In this document: positions 7,789 to 17,177 of the stretch, in pieces | Layout of the letters: each line of letters opens with the position of its first letter | How positions within the stretch are numbered: position 1 is the stretch's first letter | NCBI RefSeq assembly: GCF_030268885.1 | Contig: NZ_BSSA01000006.1 | Span: 124,001 to 188,000 of the forward strand | DNA from: Kitasatospora phosalacinea | GTDB taxonomy: Bacteria > Actinomycetota > Actinomycetes > Streptomycetales > Streptomycetaceae | DNA: 64,000 nt | Direction: 5' to 3' | Position numbers and translations under genes: made by a program | Notes under the pieces: generated by a model | Database searches by the model: none | Told to the model about the DNA's origin: nothing | Seen by the model: only the letters and a program-made list of their open reading frames with translations

Positions 7789-8547
7789 CTACTTCTTGCC
7801 CTGGTTCTTCACGGCCTCGATCGCGGCCGCGGCGGCCTCCGGGTCGAGGTAGCGGCCACCGGGGGTGACCGGCTTGAAGTCGGCGTCGAGCTCGTAGACG
7901 AGCGGGATGCCGGTGGGGATGTTGAGGCCCGCGATGGCCTCGTCGGAGATGCCGTCCAGGTGCTTGACCAGGGCGCGCAGGCTGTTGCCGTGGGCGGTGA
8001 CCAGGACGGTGCTGCCCGCCGCGAGGTCCGGCACGATGGCGTCGTACCAGTACGGGAGCATCCGCTCGACGACGTCCTTGAGGCACTCGGTGTTCGGGCG
8101 CAGCTCGGACGGGATCTCGGCGTAGCGGGCGTCGCCGGCCTGCGAGTACTCGGCGTCGTCGGCGAGGGCCGGCGGCGGGGTGTCGTAGGAGCGGCGCCAG
8201 AGCTGGAACTGCTCCTCGCCGAACTCGGCGAGGGTCTGGGCCTTGTCCTTGCCCTGGAGGGCGCCGTAGTGGCGCTCGTTCAGGCGCCAGCTGCGGCGGA
8301 CCGGGATCCAGTGGCGGTCGGCCTTGTCGAGGGCGATCTGCGAGGTGCGGATGGCGCGGCGCAGCAGCGAGGTGTGCAGCACGTCCGGCAGCAGGCCCTC
8401 GGCGAGCAGGAGCTCGCCGCCGCGGGCGGCCTCCTTCTCGCCCTTCTCGTTGAGGTCGACGTCGACCCAACCGGTGAACAGGTTCTTCTGGTTCCACTGG
8501 CTCTCGCCGTGGCGGAGCAGGATCAAGCGATAGGTCGTGTCAGCCAT
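7789..8547 (-). CDS. gpmA: 2,3-bisphosphoglycerate-dependent phosphoglycerate mutase
   Basis: 252 residues, standard for dPGM. It interconverts 3- and 2-phosphoglycerate in glycolysis. The phosphohistidine motif LRHGES with His13 lies near the N-terminus, followed by [17 protein letters not shown], the [15 protein letters not shown] loop typical of this enzyme, and the second catalytic His in [14 protein letters not shown]. The ATG at 8547 ([16 protein letters not shown]) is chosen over an upstream in-frame ATG at 8616 because residues before MADTT are not family-like. The gene sits, as in other streptomycetes, near the YbjN gene and mshA. Confidence 0.95.
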   Translation of the reverse strand: MADTTYRLILLRHGESQWNQKNLFTGWVDVDLNEKGEKEAARGGELLLAEGLLPDVLHTSLLRRAIRTSQIALDKADRHWIPVRRSWRLNERHYGALQGKDKAQTLAEFGEEQFQLWRRSYDTPPPALADDAEYSQAGDARYAEIPSELRPNTECLKDVVERMLPYWYDAIVPDLAAGSTVLVTAHGNSLRALVKHLDGISDEAIAGLNIPTGIPLVYELDADFKPVTPGGRYLDPEAAAAAIEAVKNQGKK

Positions 8548-8705
8548 GGGGCCAAGCCTAGTGGAGGGGTAAATCCGGTCGCTCGGGTGTCCACGGGCGA
8601 TGTAATGTTCGCTCATCGGTTTCGACTCTTACCGTCCCACCCGTCCGCGGGCGGCCGCCCCACCCTGCCCGCGGCCGCTCCGGGCCGTACCGCCCGGGAG
8701 CCCCC

Positions 8706-9968
8706 ATGCCCCTCCTCGCCCGCCTGGCCGCCGAAGCACGCAGAGCGGGCGGCGGGCTCCCCCGCCGGTTCTGGTGGCTGTGGACGTCGACGCTGGTGAA
8801 CCGCCTCGGCGGCTTCGTGGTCACCTTCCTGGCCATGTACCTCACCCACGAGCGCGGCTACTCGGCGGCGTACGCGGGCCTGGTGGCCTCGCTGTTCGGG
8901 CTCGGCTCGGCGGTGGCCGCGATCGGCGCCGGGGTGCTGACCGACCGGCTGGGGCGGCGGCCGACGCTGCTGGCGGCGCAGCTGTCCACGGCGCTGTTCA
9001 CCGCGCTGCTGGGGTTCACCGACGGGCCGGTGGCGATCGCCGCGGTGGCCTTCCTGGTCGGCCTGGCGAGCAACGCGTCCCGCCCCGCGGTCAGCGCGAT
9101 GATCGCCGACCTGGTGCCCGCCGCGGACCGGGTCCGGGCGTACGCGCTGAACTACTGGGCGATCAACATCGGCTTCGGCGCCTCCGCCGCGGTGGCCGGG
9201 CTGATCGCCCTGCACGGCTACCTGGCGCTGTTCCTGCTGGACGCGCTGACCACGCTGCTGTGCGCGGTGGTGGTGTTCGTGAAGGTCCCGGAGACGCAGC
9301 CGGAGGCCGCCCCGGCGGCCGCCGCCGGGCGGGAGCCGCGGGTCGGGCTGGGCACGGTCTTCCGGGACGGGCCGTTCATGGCCGTGGTCGCGGTGAACCT
9401 GCTGCTGGCGCTGGTCGTCCAGCAGGGCTCCACCACGCTGCCGGTGGACATGGGCGCGCACGGCCTCTCGGCCGCCCGGTTCGGCCTGGTGATCAGCCTG
9501 AACGGGGTGCTGATCGTGCTGCTGCAGCTCCCGCTGACCCGGCTGATGGAGCAGCGCGACCGCACCGCCCTGCTGGTGGCCGGCGCCCTGCTGACCGGCT
9601 GGGGCTTCGGCCTGACCGCGCTGGCCGGCTCCTCCGCCGCGCTGTACGCGCTGACGGTGGCGATCTGGACGGTCGGCGAGATCGTCACCGCCCCGACCAT
9701 GATGGCGCTGGTCGCCGAGCACTCCCCCGCCCGGGCCCGCGGCCGCTACCAGGGCGTCTACTCGCTCTCCTGGTCGCTGGCCTCGTTCGTCGGCCCGCTC
9801 GGCGGCGGCCTGCTGCTGCAGTACGCGGGCAGCTGGGCGCTGTGGGGCGGCTGCGCGGCGGCGGGCACGCTGGCCGCGCTCGCCTTCGTCGCGATCGGAC
9901 GCCGTCGGCCCCGGCCGTCGGAGGCGGACGGGGCGCCGGCCGCGGCGCCGCTGGAGGCGGCGGCCTGA
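8706..9968 (+). CDS. MFS transporter, probable drug/metabolite efflux pump
   Basis: 420 residues with twelve predicted membrane helices and the MFS motif A GVLTDRLGRRPTLLAA between helices 2 and 3. The N-terminus is cytoplasmic and basic (MPLLARLAAEARRAGGGLPRRF), and there is a charged loop after helix 6 (EAAPAAAAGREPRVG). The family exports small hydrophobic compounds using the proton gradient; the substrate cannot be inferred. ATG with GGAG seven bases upstream. It is transcribed alone, divergent from gpmA; a triplicated 16-base repeat follows its stop. Confidence 0.85.
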   Translation: MPLLARLAAEARRAGGGLPRRFWWLWTSTLVNRLGGFVVTFLAMYLTHERGYSAAYAGLVASLFGLGSAVAAIGAGVLTDRLGRRPTLLAAQLSTALFTALLGFTDGPVAIAAVAFLVGLASNASRPAVSAMIADLVPAADRVRAYALNYWAINIGFGASAAVAGLIALHGYLALFLLDALTTLLCAVVVFVKVPETQPEAAPAAAAGREPRVGLGTVFRDGPFMAVVAVNLLLALVVQQGSTTLPVDMGAHGLSAARFGLVISLNGVLIVLLQLPLTRLMEQRDRTALLVAGALLTGWGFGLTALAGSSAALYALTVAIWTVGEIVTAPTMMALVAEHSPARARGRYQGVYSLSWSLASFVGPLGGGLLLQYAGSWALWGGCAAAGTLAALAFVAIGRRRPRPSEADGAPAAAPLEAAA

Positions 9969-10004
9969 CCCTCCCGGGCCCGGGGCGCCGAAGGGGTGGC
10001 GGCG

Positions 10005-10052
10005 GGCACCTCCCGCGGGCGGCACCTCCCGCGGGCGGGACCTCCCGCGGGC
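10005..10052. repeat. Three tandem 16-bp repeats after the MFS gene
   Basis: Units 10005-10020 and 10021-10036 are identical (GGCACCTCCCGCGGGC) and the third (10037-10052) differs at one base. Each contains the palindrome CCCGCGGG, so adjacent units can pair. They lie between the convergent MFS and DUF4231 genes. Confidence 0.9.
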
Positions 10053-10057
10053 GGGCC

Positions 10058-10555
10058 TCAGGAGGCCGCGCCGCCCACCTCGCTCTGCCGGAGCCGGACC
10101 CAGGAGTCGTGGTCGTCCTCCAGGACCGCCTGGTACTCCTCGATCAGCGGCGCCAGCCGGGACGGCTCCGGCACCGCGTCGCCGCACTCGGCCTTCAGCA
10201 GCCCGAGGCGGCGGCGCAGCGAGTTCAGGCGGTGCACGGTGTCGGAGCGCTGGATCCACAGCGTGCGGTAGCCGAAGAAGGCCGCCCAGGCGGCCAGCAC
10301 CGTCACCAGCGCGCCGGAGACCAGGGCGACGTCCGCCAGCCGGGCGGCCAGCGGCTCGCCGACCTTCAGGCCCAGCAGCACGGTGACCAGCGCGGAGAGG
10401 CTGACCGTGGCCAGTTGCAGGGTCAGCGCCCGGCGGCGGTCCCAGTCGCGGCGCCGCCGACGCTCCTTCAGCTCGGCGTCGAGCTCGGCCTCCAGCCAGG
10501 CCAACTTCCGTTGTGCGGCGGCGGATTCGGCGATACCGGCGTATTCGGTGTCCAT
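10058..10555 (-). CDS. DUF4231 (SLATT-like) two-helix membrane protein
   Basis: 165 residues: a charged N-terminal coiled stretch (AQRKLAWLEAELDAELKERRRRRDWDRRRA), two membrane helices (about residues 44-66 and 77-97), then a helical cytoplasmic tail (TLWIQRSDTVHRLNSLRRRLGLLKAECG). This architecture is that of DUF4231 proteins, which resemble the SLATT effector domains found with nucleotide-signalling conflict systems. No SMODS/nucleotidyltransferase or SLOG partner is next to it here, so a defence role is unsupported. Its ATG (10555) is followed on the same strand by the YbjN gene upstream, with about 30 bases between them, so the two may be co-transcribed. Confidence 0.65.
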   Translation of the reverse strand: MDTEYAGIAESAAAQRKLAWLEAELDAELKERRRRRDWDRRRALTLQLATVSLSALVTVLLGLKVGEPLAARLADVALVSGALVTVLAAWAAFFGYRTLWIQRSDTVHRLNSLRRRLGLLKAECGDAVPEPSRLAPLIEEYQAVLEDDHDSWVRLRQSEVGGAAS

Positions 10556-10586
10556 GGTGTCCTCCCCGGCGGGGAGGATACCCGGA

Positions 10587-11102
10587 TCAGGCTCCGGCGG
10601 GAGGGGTCTCGCTCGCCAGGTGCGCGAACGCGGCCAGGTTGCGGGTGGACTCGCCGCGCTTGGTCCGCCACTCCCACTCGCGGCGGATCGCGGTCGCGAA
10701 GCCCAGCTCCAGCAGGGTGTCGAACGGCTCGTCGGCGTGCTCCAGCACGCTGCCCAGCAGCCGGTCCACCGCGTCCGGCGTCACCGCCTCCAGCGGCAGC
10801 CGCCCGACCAGGTAGACGTCGCCGAGCCGGTCCACCGCGTACGCCACCCCGAACATCCGGGTGTTGCGCTCCAGCAGCCAGCGGTGGAACGCCTCGTGGT
10901 TCTCGTCCGGCCGCCGGATCACGAACGCGTTCACCGACAGCGTGTGGTCGCCGACCCGCAGCGCGCAGGCGGTGGAGAGCTTCCGCGTCCCGGGCAGCGC
11001 GGCGACCACCGTGTACGGGTCGGCCGCGGCGGGCTCCCAGGCGACACCGGCCTGGTCGAGCGCGGTGCGCAGGAGGGTGAGTGCGTCGTCCTTGGCTGCC
11101 AT
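10587..11102 (-). CDS. YbjN-domain protein (putative sensory/chaperone-like)
   Basis: 171 residues starting MAAKDDALTLLRTALDQAGVAW. The middle (VVAALPGTRKLSTACALRVGDHTLSVNAFVIRRPDENHEAFHRWLLERNTRMFGVAYAVDRLGDVYLVGRLPLEAVTPDAVDRLLG) is the YbjN/secretion-chaperone-like fold that occurs between mshA and gpmA in streptomycetes. The function is unknown; homologues are small cytoplasmic proteins. The ATG at 11102 was chosen because conservation begins there; the upstream in-frame sequence is arginine/proline nonsense. It lies downstream of mshA on the same strand with a 155-base gap. Confidence 0.75.
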   Translation of the reverse strand: MAAKDDALTLLRTALDQAGVAWEPAAADPYTVVAALPGTRKLSTACALRVGDHTLSVNAFVIRRPDENHEAFHRWLLERNTRMFGVAYAVDRLGDVYLVGRLPLEAVTPDAVDRLLGSVLEHADEPFDTLLELGFATAIRREWEWRTKRGESTRNLAAFAHLASETPPAGA

Positions 11103-11257
11103 GGCCCCCACGCTAGCCCCCGGGTCGGCGGACCGGCGCGCCCAGGGGGTGGGAACGGGACCCGGAGCGACGGCGCGCACCGGCGGCGCACCGTGAGCGG
11201 ACCCGGGCCCGCCGCTCCCCGGGCCCCTGGTCGTTCCGGTCCGTCGGCCGGAGGGCT

Positions 11258-12601
11258 TCAGGCCCGGACGACGGCCGACATCGCTCCCGTGTAGACCTCG
11301 GCGGTGGCGCCGGCCGCGGCGGACCAGCCGAAGGCGGCGGCGTGGCGGGCGGCCTCGGCGCCGCGGGCGGCGGGGAGGGCGGGGTCGGTGGCGTACGGGA
11401 GGAGGGCGCGGGCCCAGGCGCCGGGGTCGTGGCCGGGGACGAGGGTGCCGGTGCGGCCGTCCCGGACGGCGACGGGGAGGCCGCCGACGGCGGCGGCGAC
11501 CACGGGGGTGCCGCAGGCCTGGGCCTCCAGGGCGACCAGGCCGAAGGACTCGCTGTGCGAGGGCATCACCAGGGCGGTGGCGGCGCGGTACCAGTCGGCG
11601 AGCTGCCGCTGGTCGACCGGGGGGTGGAAGCGGACCACGTCGCCGATGCCGAGCTGGGCGGCGAGCTTGTGCAGGCTCTCGGGGCGGGCCAGGCCGGTGC
11701 CGGAGGGGCCGCCGACGATCGGGACGACCAGGCGTTCGCGCAGCCCGGGGTGCCGGTCGAGCAGCCGGGCGACGGCCTTGAGCAGGACGTCGGGCGCCTT
11801 GAGCGGCTGTATTCGGCCCGCGAACAGCAGCACCGCGGCGTCCTGCGGGAGGCCGAGCCGGGCGCGGGCGGCGGCGCGGTCGCCGGGACGGAACACGTCC
11901 AGGTTGACGCCGGGGTGGACGACGGCGAGCTGCTCGGGGCGGGCGGCGTAGTGGTGGGCCAGCTCGGCGGCCTCCTCCGCGGTGTTGGCGATCAGCCGGT
12001 CGGCGGCGGCGACCACCTGGGTCTCGCCGATCACCCGGGCCGCGGGCTCGGGGGTGTCGCCCTCGGCGAGGGCGGCGTTCTTGACCTTGGCCATGGTGTG
12101 CATGGTGTGCACCAGCGGGACGCCCCAGCGCTCGGCGGCCAGCCAGCCGACCTGGCCGGAGAGCCAGTAGTGCGAGTGCACCAGGTCGTAGTAGCCGGGG
12201 CGGTGCCCGGCCTCGGTGCGCAGCACGCCGTGCGTGAAGGCGCACAGCTGGGCGGGCAGGTCCTCCTTGAAGAGGCCCTCGTACGGGCCGGCGGTGACGT
12301 GCCGGACGAGGACGCCGGGGGCGAGCTCGACGGTGGGGGCGTCGTCCGAGCTGACGGCGCGGGTGAAGACCTCGACCTCGATGTCCAGCTCGGCGAGGCG
12401 CTTGGCCAGCTCCACGATGTACACGTTCATGCCGCCGGCGTCCCCCGTGCCGGGCTGGTGCAGCGGCGAGGTGTGGACGCTCAGCATCGCGATCCGGCGC
12501 GGCCGGCGGGCGGCCGCGCCGGGCCCGGCGAACGCGGCGGGGGCCACCGGGGCGGCCCACCGCGGCTCCCGGAGGGGCGTGCGGACGAGGGGCTGGGTCA
12601 C
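11258..12601 (-). CDS. mshA: D-inositol-3-phosphate glycosyltransferase (mycothiol biosynthesis)
   Basis: 447 residues, the usual MshA length, GT-B fold. MshA joins GlcNAc from UDP-GlcNAc to 1L-myo-inositol 3-phosphate, the first step of mycothiol synthesis. Visible: N-terminal acceptor domain [53 protein letters not shown], and the C-terminal donor site [15 protein letters not shown] and [21 protein letters not shown] with the GT4 E-x7-E motif. The start is GTG at 12601 with GGAGG nine bases upstream; the first 40 residues are a variable basic lead. Divergent from the methyltransferase gene at 12779. Confidence 0.95.
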   Translation of the reverse strand: MTQPLVRTPLREPRWAAPVAPAAFAGPGAAARRPRRIAMLSVHTSPLHQPGTGDAGGMNVYIVELAKRLAELDIEVEVFTRAVSSDDAPTVELAPGVLVRHVTAGPYEGLFKEDLPAQLCAFTHGVLRTEAGHRPGYYDLVHSHYWLSGQVGWLAAERWGVPLVHTMHTMAKVKNAALAEGDTPEPAARVIGETQVVAAADRLIANTAEEAAELAHHYAARPEQLAVVHPGVNLDVFRPGDRAAARARLGLPQDAAVLLFAGRIQPLKAPDVLLKAVARLLDRHPGLRERLVVPIVGGPSGTGLARPESLHKLAAQLGIGDVVRFHPPVDQRQLADWYRAATALVMPSHSESFGLVALEAQACGTPVVAAAVGGLPVAVRDGRTGTLVPGHDPGAWARALLPYATDPALPAARGAEAARHAAAFGWSAAAGATAEVYTGAMSAVVRA

Positions 12602-12778
12602 CTGCGGATGCCTCCCTGTGCGCCGGCCGTCTGGTCTGCTCTTCTCGTGCCGCCGCCCGCGGCCGGCGGCAGCGGGCGGATGGACTTCAGCCAGGGCAAC
12701 GGGGCGGCGCGGCGCCGTATTCCCGCCAGCGGATCCGGGTGTCCTGTGCTCCGGAACCGCTGCGTACGCTTGGTGACC

Positions 12779-13603
12779 ATGGCAGCGAGCGACACGCCGT
12801 CCTCCCGGGGCCGGTCGGGCCGACCGGTGGGGACGATCACCCGGGGCACCACCAACACCAACCGGCTGCGGCGGATGGACCGCTGGATCGCGTACGCGGC
12901 GGGCCGGGCGCTGCGGGCGCCGGTGGCCCCGCCGGTGGTGGTGGACCTGGGGTACGGCGCGGCGCCGTGGACGGCGGTGGAGCTGTCGGCGCGGCTGCGG
13001 GCGGTGCGGGCGGACGTCCGGGTGGTGGGGATCGAGATCGACCCGGCCCGGGTCGCGGCGGCGCTGCCGATGGCCGAGCCGCCGCTGCTGGAGTTCCGCC
13101 GCGGCGGGTTCGAGGTGCCGCTGGACGGCGGGGCGCGGGCCCAGCTGATCCGGGCGGCGAACGTGCTGCGGCAGTACGACGAGGAGCAGGTCGCCGAGGT
13201 GTGGGCCCGGCTGTGCGGGCGGCTGGCCCCGGACGGGCTGCTGGTGGAGGGCACCTGCGACGAGGTCGGGCGGCGGCACGTCTGGGTGGCGCTCGGTCCG
13301 GAGGGGCCGCGGACGGTGACCTTCGCGGCCCGGCTGGGCGGTCTGGAGCGGCCGTCCGAGCTGGCGGAGCGGCTGCCGAAGGCGCTGATCCACCACAACG
13401 TGCCGGGGCGGCCGGTGCACTCCTTCCTGCGCGACCTCGACCGGGCCTGGGCGGCGGCCGCGCCGCTGGGGGCGTTCGGGGCCCGGCAGCGCTGGGCGGC
13501 GGCCTGCGCGGCGCTGGCGGCGGACTGGCCGCTGCGGGACGGGCCGGTGCGGTGGCGGCAGGGCGAGCTGACGGTGGAGTGGGCCGCGCTGGCGCCGCGC
13601 TGA
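12779..13603 (+). CDS. Class I SAM-dependent methyltransferase-like protein
   Basis: 274 residues. The Rossmann motif I is seen in [22 protein letters not shown], followed by an acidic motif II end [11 protein letters not shown] and a motif around [40 protein letters not shown], typical of SAM-binding folds. The N-terminus is [19 protein letters not shown], a conserved lead in streptomycete homologues beside mshA. The substrate is unknown. The start may be ATG at 12779 or the GTG two codons earlier (12773). Divergent from mshA over a 177-base gap; a short tandem repeat follows the stop. Confidence 0.75.
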   Translation: MAASDTPSSRGRSGRPVGTITRGTTNTNRLRRMDRWIAYAAGRALRAPVAPPVVVDLGYGAAPWTAVELSARLRAVRADVRVVGIEIDPARVAAALPMAEPPLLEFRRGGFEVPLDGGARAQLIRAANVLRQYDEEQVAEVWARLCGRLAPDGLLVEGTCDEVGRRHVWVALGPEGPRTVTFAARLGGLERPSELAERLPKALIHHNVPGRPVHSFLRDLDRAWAAAAPLGAFGARQRWAAACAALAADWPLRDGPVRWRQGELTVEWAALAPR

Positions 13604-13616
13604 GCCGGACCGGACC

Positions 13617-13659
13617 GGACCAGGCGGACCCGGACCAGGCGGACCGGACCAGGCGGACC
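13617..13659. repeat. Three tandem 14-15-bp repeats after the methyltransferase gene
   Basis: Units GGACCAGGCGGACC at 13617-13631 (one extra C), 13632-13645 and 13646-13659, flanked by further GGACC copies. They begin 13 bases after the stop codon, in a spot where a terminator would be expected. Confidence 0.9.
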
Positions 13660-13817
13660 GGACCGCCAATCCGATCATCCGTTCGATACTTCACTCGAAC
13701 GAGTTATCGATTTCCTCTGGCGTGTTGACGCCCCGTCACGCCACCATGGAGCCGTCCGGGTGGTCGTTCCAGCGGCCTCCCGAGGGGCGGTCGTTCCAGC
13801 GGCCCCCCGAGCACCCG

Positions 13818-14360
13818 TCAGCCCGTCCGTCCCTCGACCTCGCGCCACACCCGTTCGAACGCCGCGTACGCAGCGGCATCGAACAGCACGAACCGCACCT
13901 CGTCCAGGTCCAGGTCCGCGGCCTCCGCGACCGCGGTCCCCAGGGCGATCCGGGCCGCGTCCTCCAGCGGCCAGCCGTAGATCCCGGCCGAGACCGCCGG
14001 GAAGGCCACCGTCCGGGCGCCCAGCCCGGCCGCGACCCGAAGGGACTCCCGATAGCAGGAAGCCAGTAGCTCCGCGCGCCGCGGGTACTCCTCCGCCCGG
14101 TACACCGGACCGACGGTGTGCACCACCCAGCGGGCGGGCAGCCGTCCCGCCGTGGTCGCCACGGCCCGGCCGGTGGGCAGGCCCTTGCCGTAGTGCGAGG
14201 CGCGCAGCCTGCGGCACTCGGCCAGGATCTCCGGTCCCCCCTTGCGGTGGATCGCCCCGTCCACCCCGCCCCCGCCCAGCAGGGAGCTGTTGGCGGCGTT
14301 CACCACCGCGTCCACCCGCTGCTCCGTGACGTCACCCTGCACCAGCGTGATCTGCGTCAC
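13818..14360 (-). CDS. Macrodomain protein, O-acetyl-ADP-ribose deacetylase type
   Basis: 180 residues, a single macrodomain. The MacroD/YmdB signatures are complete: ITLVQGDVTEQRVDAVVNAANSSLLGGGGVDGAIHRKGGPEILAECR (adenosine and catalytic loop 1) and TVAFPAVSAGIYGWPLEDAARIA (loop 2). Such proteins hydrolyse O-acetyl-ADP-ribose and remove ADP-ribose from acidic residues. No ADP-ribosyltransferase or sirtuin lies nearby, so it is probably a housekeeping enzyme. ATG at 14360; GGAG-type site upstream. Divergent from the SpoIIE phosphatase gene. Confidence 0.92.
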   Translation of the reverse strand: MTQITLVQGDVTEQRVDAVVNAANSSLLGGGGVDGAIHRKGGPEILAECRRLRASHYGKGLPTGRAVATTAGRLPARWVVHTVGPVYRAEEYPRRAELLASCYRESLRVAAGLGARTVAFPAVSAGIYGWPLEDAARIALGTAVAEAADLDLDEVRFVLFDAAAYAAFERVWREVEGRTG

Positions 14361-14587
14361 CGCTGCTCACCTCCGGCCGATTCCGGTCCCCCAGTGGCGG
14401 AAACCTGCGGAAACCCTAGGCAAAGCCGCCACCAGGCGCGTGGCAATAACCACATCGGCGCCGCCCAGTCGAAGAAATCCTCGGAGATCACGTTATGGTC
14501 GCGGGAAGCCCCTCGATGCCCGGCACCGCCCGGGCACTGCGGACGGACACCAGCCGTTGGTCCGTCGGGGAAAGGAAGGACCGACCG

Positions 14588-16024
14588 ATGCCCGCTACGG
14601 GAGACGGGCGGGCACCCGACGCGACCACGAGCGCCGGTACCGCCGAACGCAGCCGCAGCCGCCGCGCCCACGGCGCCCCGCGCCCCGACCGGACCGCGGG
14701 CCCCGCGCCGATACCGCATCCGCGCAGCACCCCGGCCCCCGTCGAACCCGCCCACCCCACCGCGGGGTTCCGGGTGCTGGTGGTGGAGGCCGACGGGCCC
14801 GGGCACGCCCTGTTCGACTCACTGGCCGCCGAGCTGGGCCAGCACGCCGAACTGCACCGGGTGAACGGCGTCCGGGAGGCCCTGGCCGTACTGCCGCCGC
14901 CGCCCGGCACTGGCCGCCGCGGGCAGCGCACCCCCGACTTCCAGTGCGTCCTGCTCGACCTCGGCGCGTCCGCCGAGCCCTCCGCCGCCCCCTCCGCGGA
15001 GCCGTCCGACGGGCTGGACGGCCTGCGCGAACTGCTGCTGCGCGCCCCGCACACCGCCGTGGTGGTGCTGACCGACGCCGCCGGGGCCGAGCTCGGCGCC
15101 GCCGCGGTCGCCGCGGGCGCCCAGGACTTCCTGCTCCGGCAGGACACCGGCGGCCCGCTGCTGGCCCGCGCCCTGCACTACGCGGTGGAGCGCAAGCGCG
15201 CCGACGAGTCGCAGCGCCGCCTGGTCGAGGCCGAGATCCGCGGCCAGGAGAACGCCCGCCTCCAGCGCCACCTGCTGCCCACCCCGCTGCTGGACGGCGC
15301 CAACCTGGCCTTCACCCGCCGCTACCGCCCCGGCCGCCGCCGGGCCCTGCTCGGCGGCGACTTCTACGACGCCGTCCGCACCAAGGACGGCCGGGTGCAC
15401 GTGGTGATCGGCGACGTCTGCGGCCACGGCCCGGACGAGGCCGCGCTCGGCGTCGCGCTGCGGATAGCGTGGCGGACGCTGGTGTTCGCCGGGCTGACCG
15501 GCCAGCACCTGCTCACCACCCTGCAGCACGTGCTGGAGCACGAGCGCCGCAGCGACGAGATCTTCGCGACCCTGTGCATGGTCGTGCTGGACGCCCCGGG
15601 CGAGGAGGACGGCCCCGACGCCGCCGAGCTGTACCTGGCCGGGCACCCCGCCCCGCTGCTGCTGGGCCCCGACGGCCCGCCGGTGCTGCTCCCGCTCGAC
15701 CAGGCCGGCCCGGCGCTCGGCCTGCTGCCCTGCGACGCGACGCACTCGGTCTGGCCCGCCCTGCGGGTCGAACTCCCCTCCGGCTGGCGGCTGCTGATGT
15801 ACACCGACGGCCTGGTCGAGGGCAAGGTCGGGGCGGGCTCGCCGCGGCTGGGCCAGGAGGGCCTGATCGAGCTGATCACCGACCACCAGGCCGCCGGGCT
15901 GACCCGCGGCCGCCTGGTCGACTCGGCGATCGCCGAGGTCGAGGAGCTGAACGGCGGGGCGCTCACCGACGACGTCGCGGTGCTGCTGCTGGAGCGCAAC
16001 CCGGTCCCGGTGATCATGGGCTGA
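14588..16024 (+). CDS. PP2C/SpoIIE-family protein phosphatase with receiver-like domain
   Basis: 478 residues. After a disordered lead of about 60 residues, a response-regulator-like domain (GFRVLVVEADGPGHALFDSL, VLLDLG with the acceptor Asp, VVVLTDAAG, GAQDFLLRQDTGG) is joined by a helical linker (ERKRADESQRRLVEAEIRGQENARLQRHLLP) to a PP2C domain with the Mn-binding GGDFYDAVRTKDGRVHVVIGDVCGHGPDEA and LMYTDGLVEGK and GALTDDVAVLLLERN motifs. Such proteins dephosphorylate anti-anti-sigma factors in response to a phosphorelay. The lead has an ATG at 14588 with GGAAAGGAAGGA upstream. No partner kinase is adjacent. A perfect 42-base palindrome ends the unit. Confidence 0.9.
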   Translation: MPATGDGRAPDATTSAGTAERSRSRRAHGAPRPDRTAGPAPIPHPRSTPAPVEPAHPTAGFRVLVVEADGPGHALFDSLAAELGQHAELHRVNGVREALAVLPPPPGTGRRGQRTPDFQCVLLDLGASAEPSAAPSAEPSDGLDGLRELLLRAPHTAVVVLTDAAGAELGAAAVAAGAQDFLLRQDTGGPLLARALHYAVERKRADESQRRLVEAEIRGQENARLQRHLLPTPLLDGANLAFTRRYRPGRRRALLGGDFYDAVRTKDGRVHVVIGDVCGHGPDEAALGVALRIAWRTLVFAGLTGQHLLTTLQHVLEHERRSDEIFATLCMVVLDAPGEEDGPDAAELYLAGHPAPLLLGPDGPPVLLPLDQAGPALGLLPCDATHSVWPALRVELPSGWRLLMYTDGLVEGKVGAGSPRLGQEGLIELITDHQAAGLTRGRLVDSAIAEVEELNGGALTDDVAVLLLERNPVPVIMG

Positions 16025-16039
16025 GCGACCCGCCCCGAA

Positions 16040-16081
16040 CGCCGGAAGGGCGGCCCCCGCGCGGGGGCCGCCCTTCCGGCG
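16040..16081. terminator. Terminator, 42-bp perfect palindrome
   Basis: Two 21-base halves (16040-16060, 16061-16081; core AAGGGCGGCCCCCGC) lie 15 bases after the phosphatase stop and 17 before the stop of the convergent DUF2516 gene. Confidence 0.85.
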
Positions 16082-16098
16082 TTCTCGCTGCCGCTCCG

Positions 16099-16434
16099 TC
16101 ACCAGGGGCCGTACGGGCCCTGGTTGCTGCGCCCGCCGCGGCCGCGGCCGTCGGTGAGCAGCTTGATCGCGGGGCGGACGTCCACCACGTAGACGATCGA
16201 GGCGACCAGGCCGACCAGCGTCATCAGGCCGGTGATCGGGTTGGCACCGAAGAGCAGGTCCCAGCCCAGCGACAGGCTCAGGACGATCACCCAGAAGCCC
16301 TTGGTCTTCTTGTCCGCCGCCCGGTACGCGTCCTCCCGGCGGAACACGGCGTCACCGAGCGCGAACACCTTGAAGCAGATGATCGCGGTGGCGATCCACC
16401 AGAACGGGTTAAGGAGGTCGACGTACAGGATCAC
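16099..16434 (-). CDS. DUF2516 family small membrane protein
   Basis: 111 residues with three hydrophobic segments (about 7-27, 45-63 and 67-87) and a Gly/Arg/Asn-rich C-terminus (GRGRGGRSNQGPYGPW). The conserved NPFWWIATAIICFKVFALGDAVFRREDAY lead and the TKGFWVIVLSLSLGWDL segment are characteristic of this actinobacterial family of unknown function. It lies 103 bases downstream of the HBHA-like gene on the same strand, a pairing seen in streptomycetes. Confidence 0.75.
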   Translation of the reverse strand: MILYVDLLNPFWWIATAIICFKVFALGDAVFRREDAYRAADKKTKGFWVIVLSLSLGWDLLFGANPITGLMTLVGLVASIVYVVDVRPAIKLLTDGRGRGGRSNQGPYGPW

Positions 16435-16537
16435 CTTGGGCTCCTCACTCTTTCCTCCATCCTGGCACGGCCGTCACCCCAGTCAACGGCCCGCGTCGGC
16501 GCGGCGTTCCGGCCGCCGCTCCGCCGCGCGCCGCGTC

Positions 16538-17077
16538 TCACTCCGCCGCGGACGCGCCGCCCTTGCGGGCCCGGGGGGCCTTCTTGGCGGTGGGCTTCGG
16601 CGCGGCGGGCTCCTCGTCCACCACGACCTCGGCGGTCACGACCTCCTCGACCGACGCGTCGTCCTCGGCCGCGGCCCCGTCCTCGGCGGCCTGCGGGGCG
16701 GCACCGGCGGCCTCGACCACGGTGCGGCCGCGGACGGCCAGTTCGTCGTAGACCTCCTTGGCCTTCACCGCGAACTCCAGCGCCCGGCCGACCTGCTGCA
16801 TCGCGAACTCCTGCGCCTTGGCCTGGAGTTCCTTCACGTCGGTGGGCAGGGCGGTGACCGCCTCGGTGACCTTGGCCTGCGCGCCGGCCAGGGCGGCGCC
16901 CGCGTCCTGCAGGGCGGCGGCGGCCTTCTCCTGGGTGCCCTTGCGGTCCGCGGCGAGCGCCTCCAGCTGGGCGGGCACCTCGCGGAGCTTCTCGTAGGCG
17001 AGGTCGCCCGCGCCGGCCAGGGCGTACAGCGGGGTCGGGTCGGTGAGGGTCTTCTTGAGCTCGTCGCTGATCGGCAT
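16538..17077 (-). CDS. Heparin-binding-haemagglutinin-like coiled-coil protein
   Basis: 179 residues, entirely helical. Residues 1-115 form a heptad-patterned coiled coil starting DELKKTLTDPTPLYALAGAGDLAYEKLREVPAQLEALAADRKGTQEK; residues 120-179 are acidic then Lys/Pro/Ala-rich (PKPTAKKAPRARKGGA). This layout matches HBHA of mycobacteria, whose Lys-rich tail binds glycosaminoglycans; in free-living streptomycetes a cytoplasmic-lipid or cell-envelope role is likelier. There is no signal peptide. ATG at 17077 with a GGGAGGAACCG-type site. Confidence 0.8.
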   Translation of the reverse strand: MPISDELKKTLTDPTPLYALAGAGDLAYEKLREVPAQLEALAADRKGTQEKAAAALQDAGAALAGAQAKVTEAVTALPTDVKELQAKAQEFAMQQVGRALEFAVKAKEVYDELAVRGRTVVEAAGAAPQAAEDGAAAEDDASVEEVVTAEVVVDEEPAAPKPTAKKAPRARKGGASAAE

Positions 17078-17177
17078 GTCGGTTCCTCCCGGTCGGGGGC
17101 GCCGCGCGGTCGGGTCGCGCGGGGCTCGGTCACGCGGGTCCGGTCGTCCGGGCCCGCTCGTTCTGCTCGTGCTCGGC

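Noticed and set aside
10058..10555. CBASS-like defence system around the DUF4231 protein
   Set aside because: No nucleotidyltransferase, SLOG or cap gene is near; neighbours are housekeeping (YbjN, mshA).
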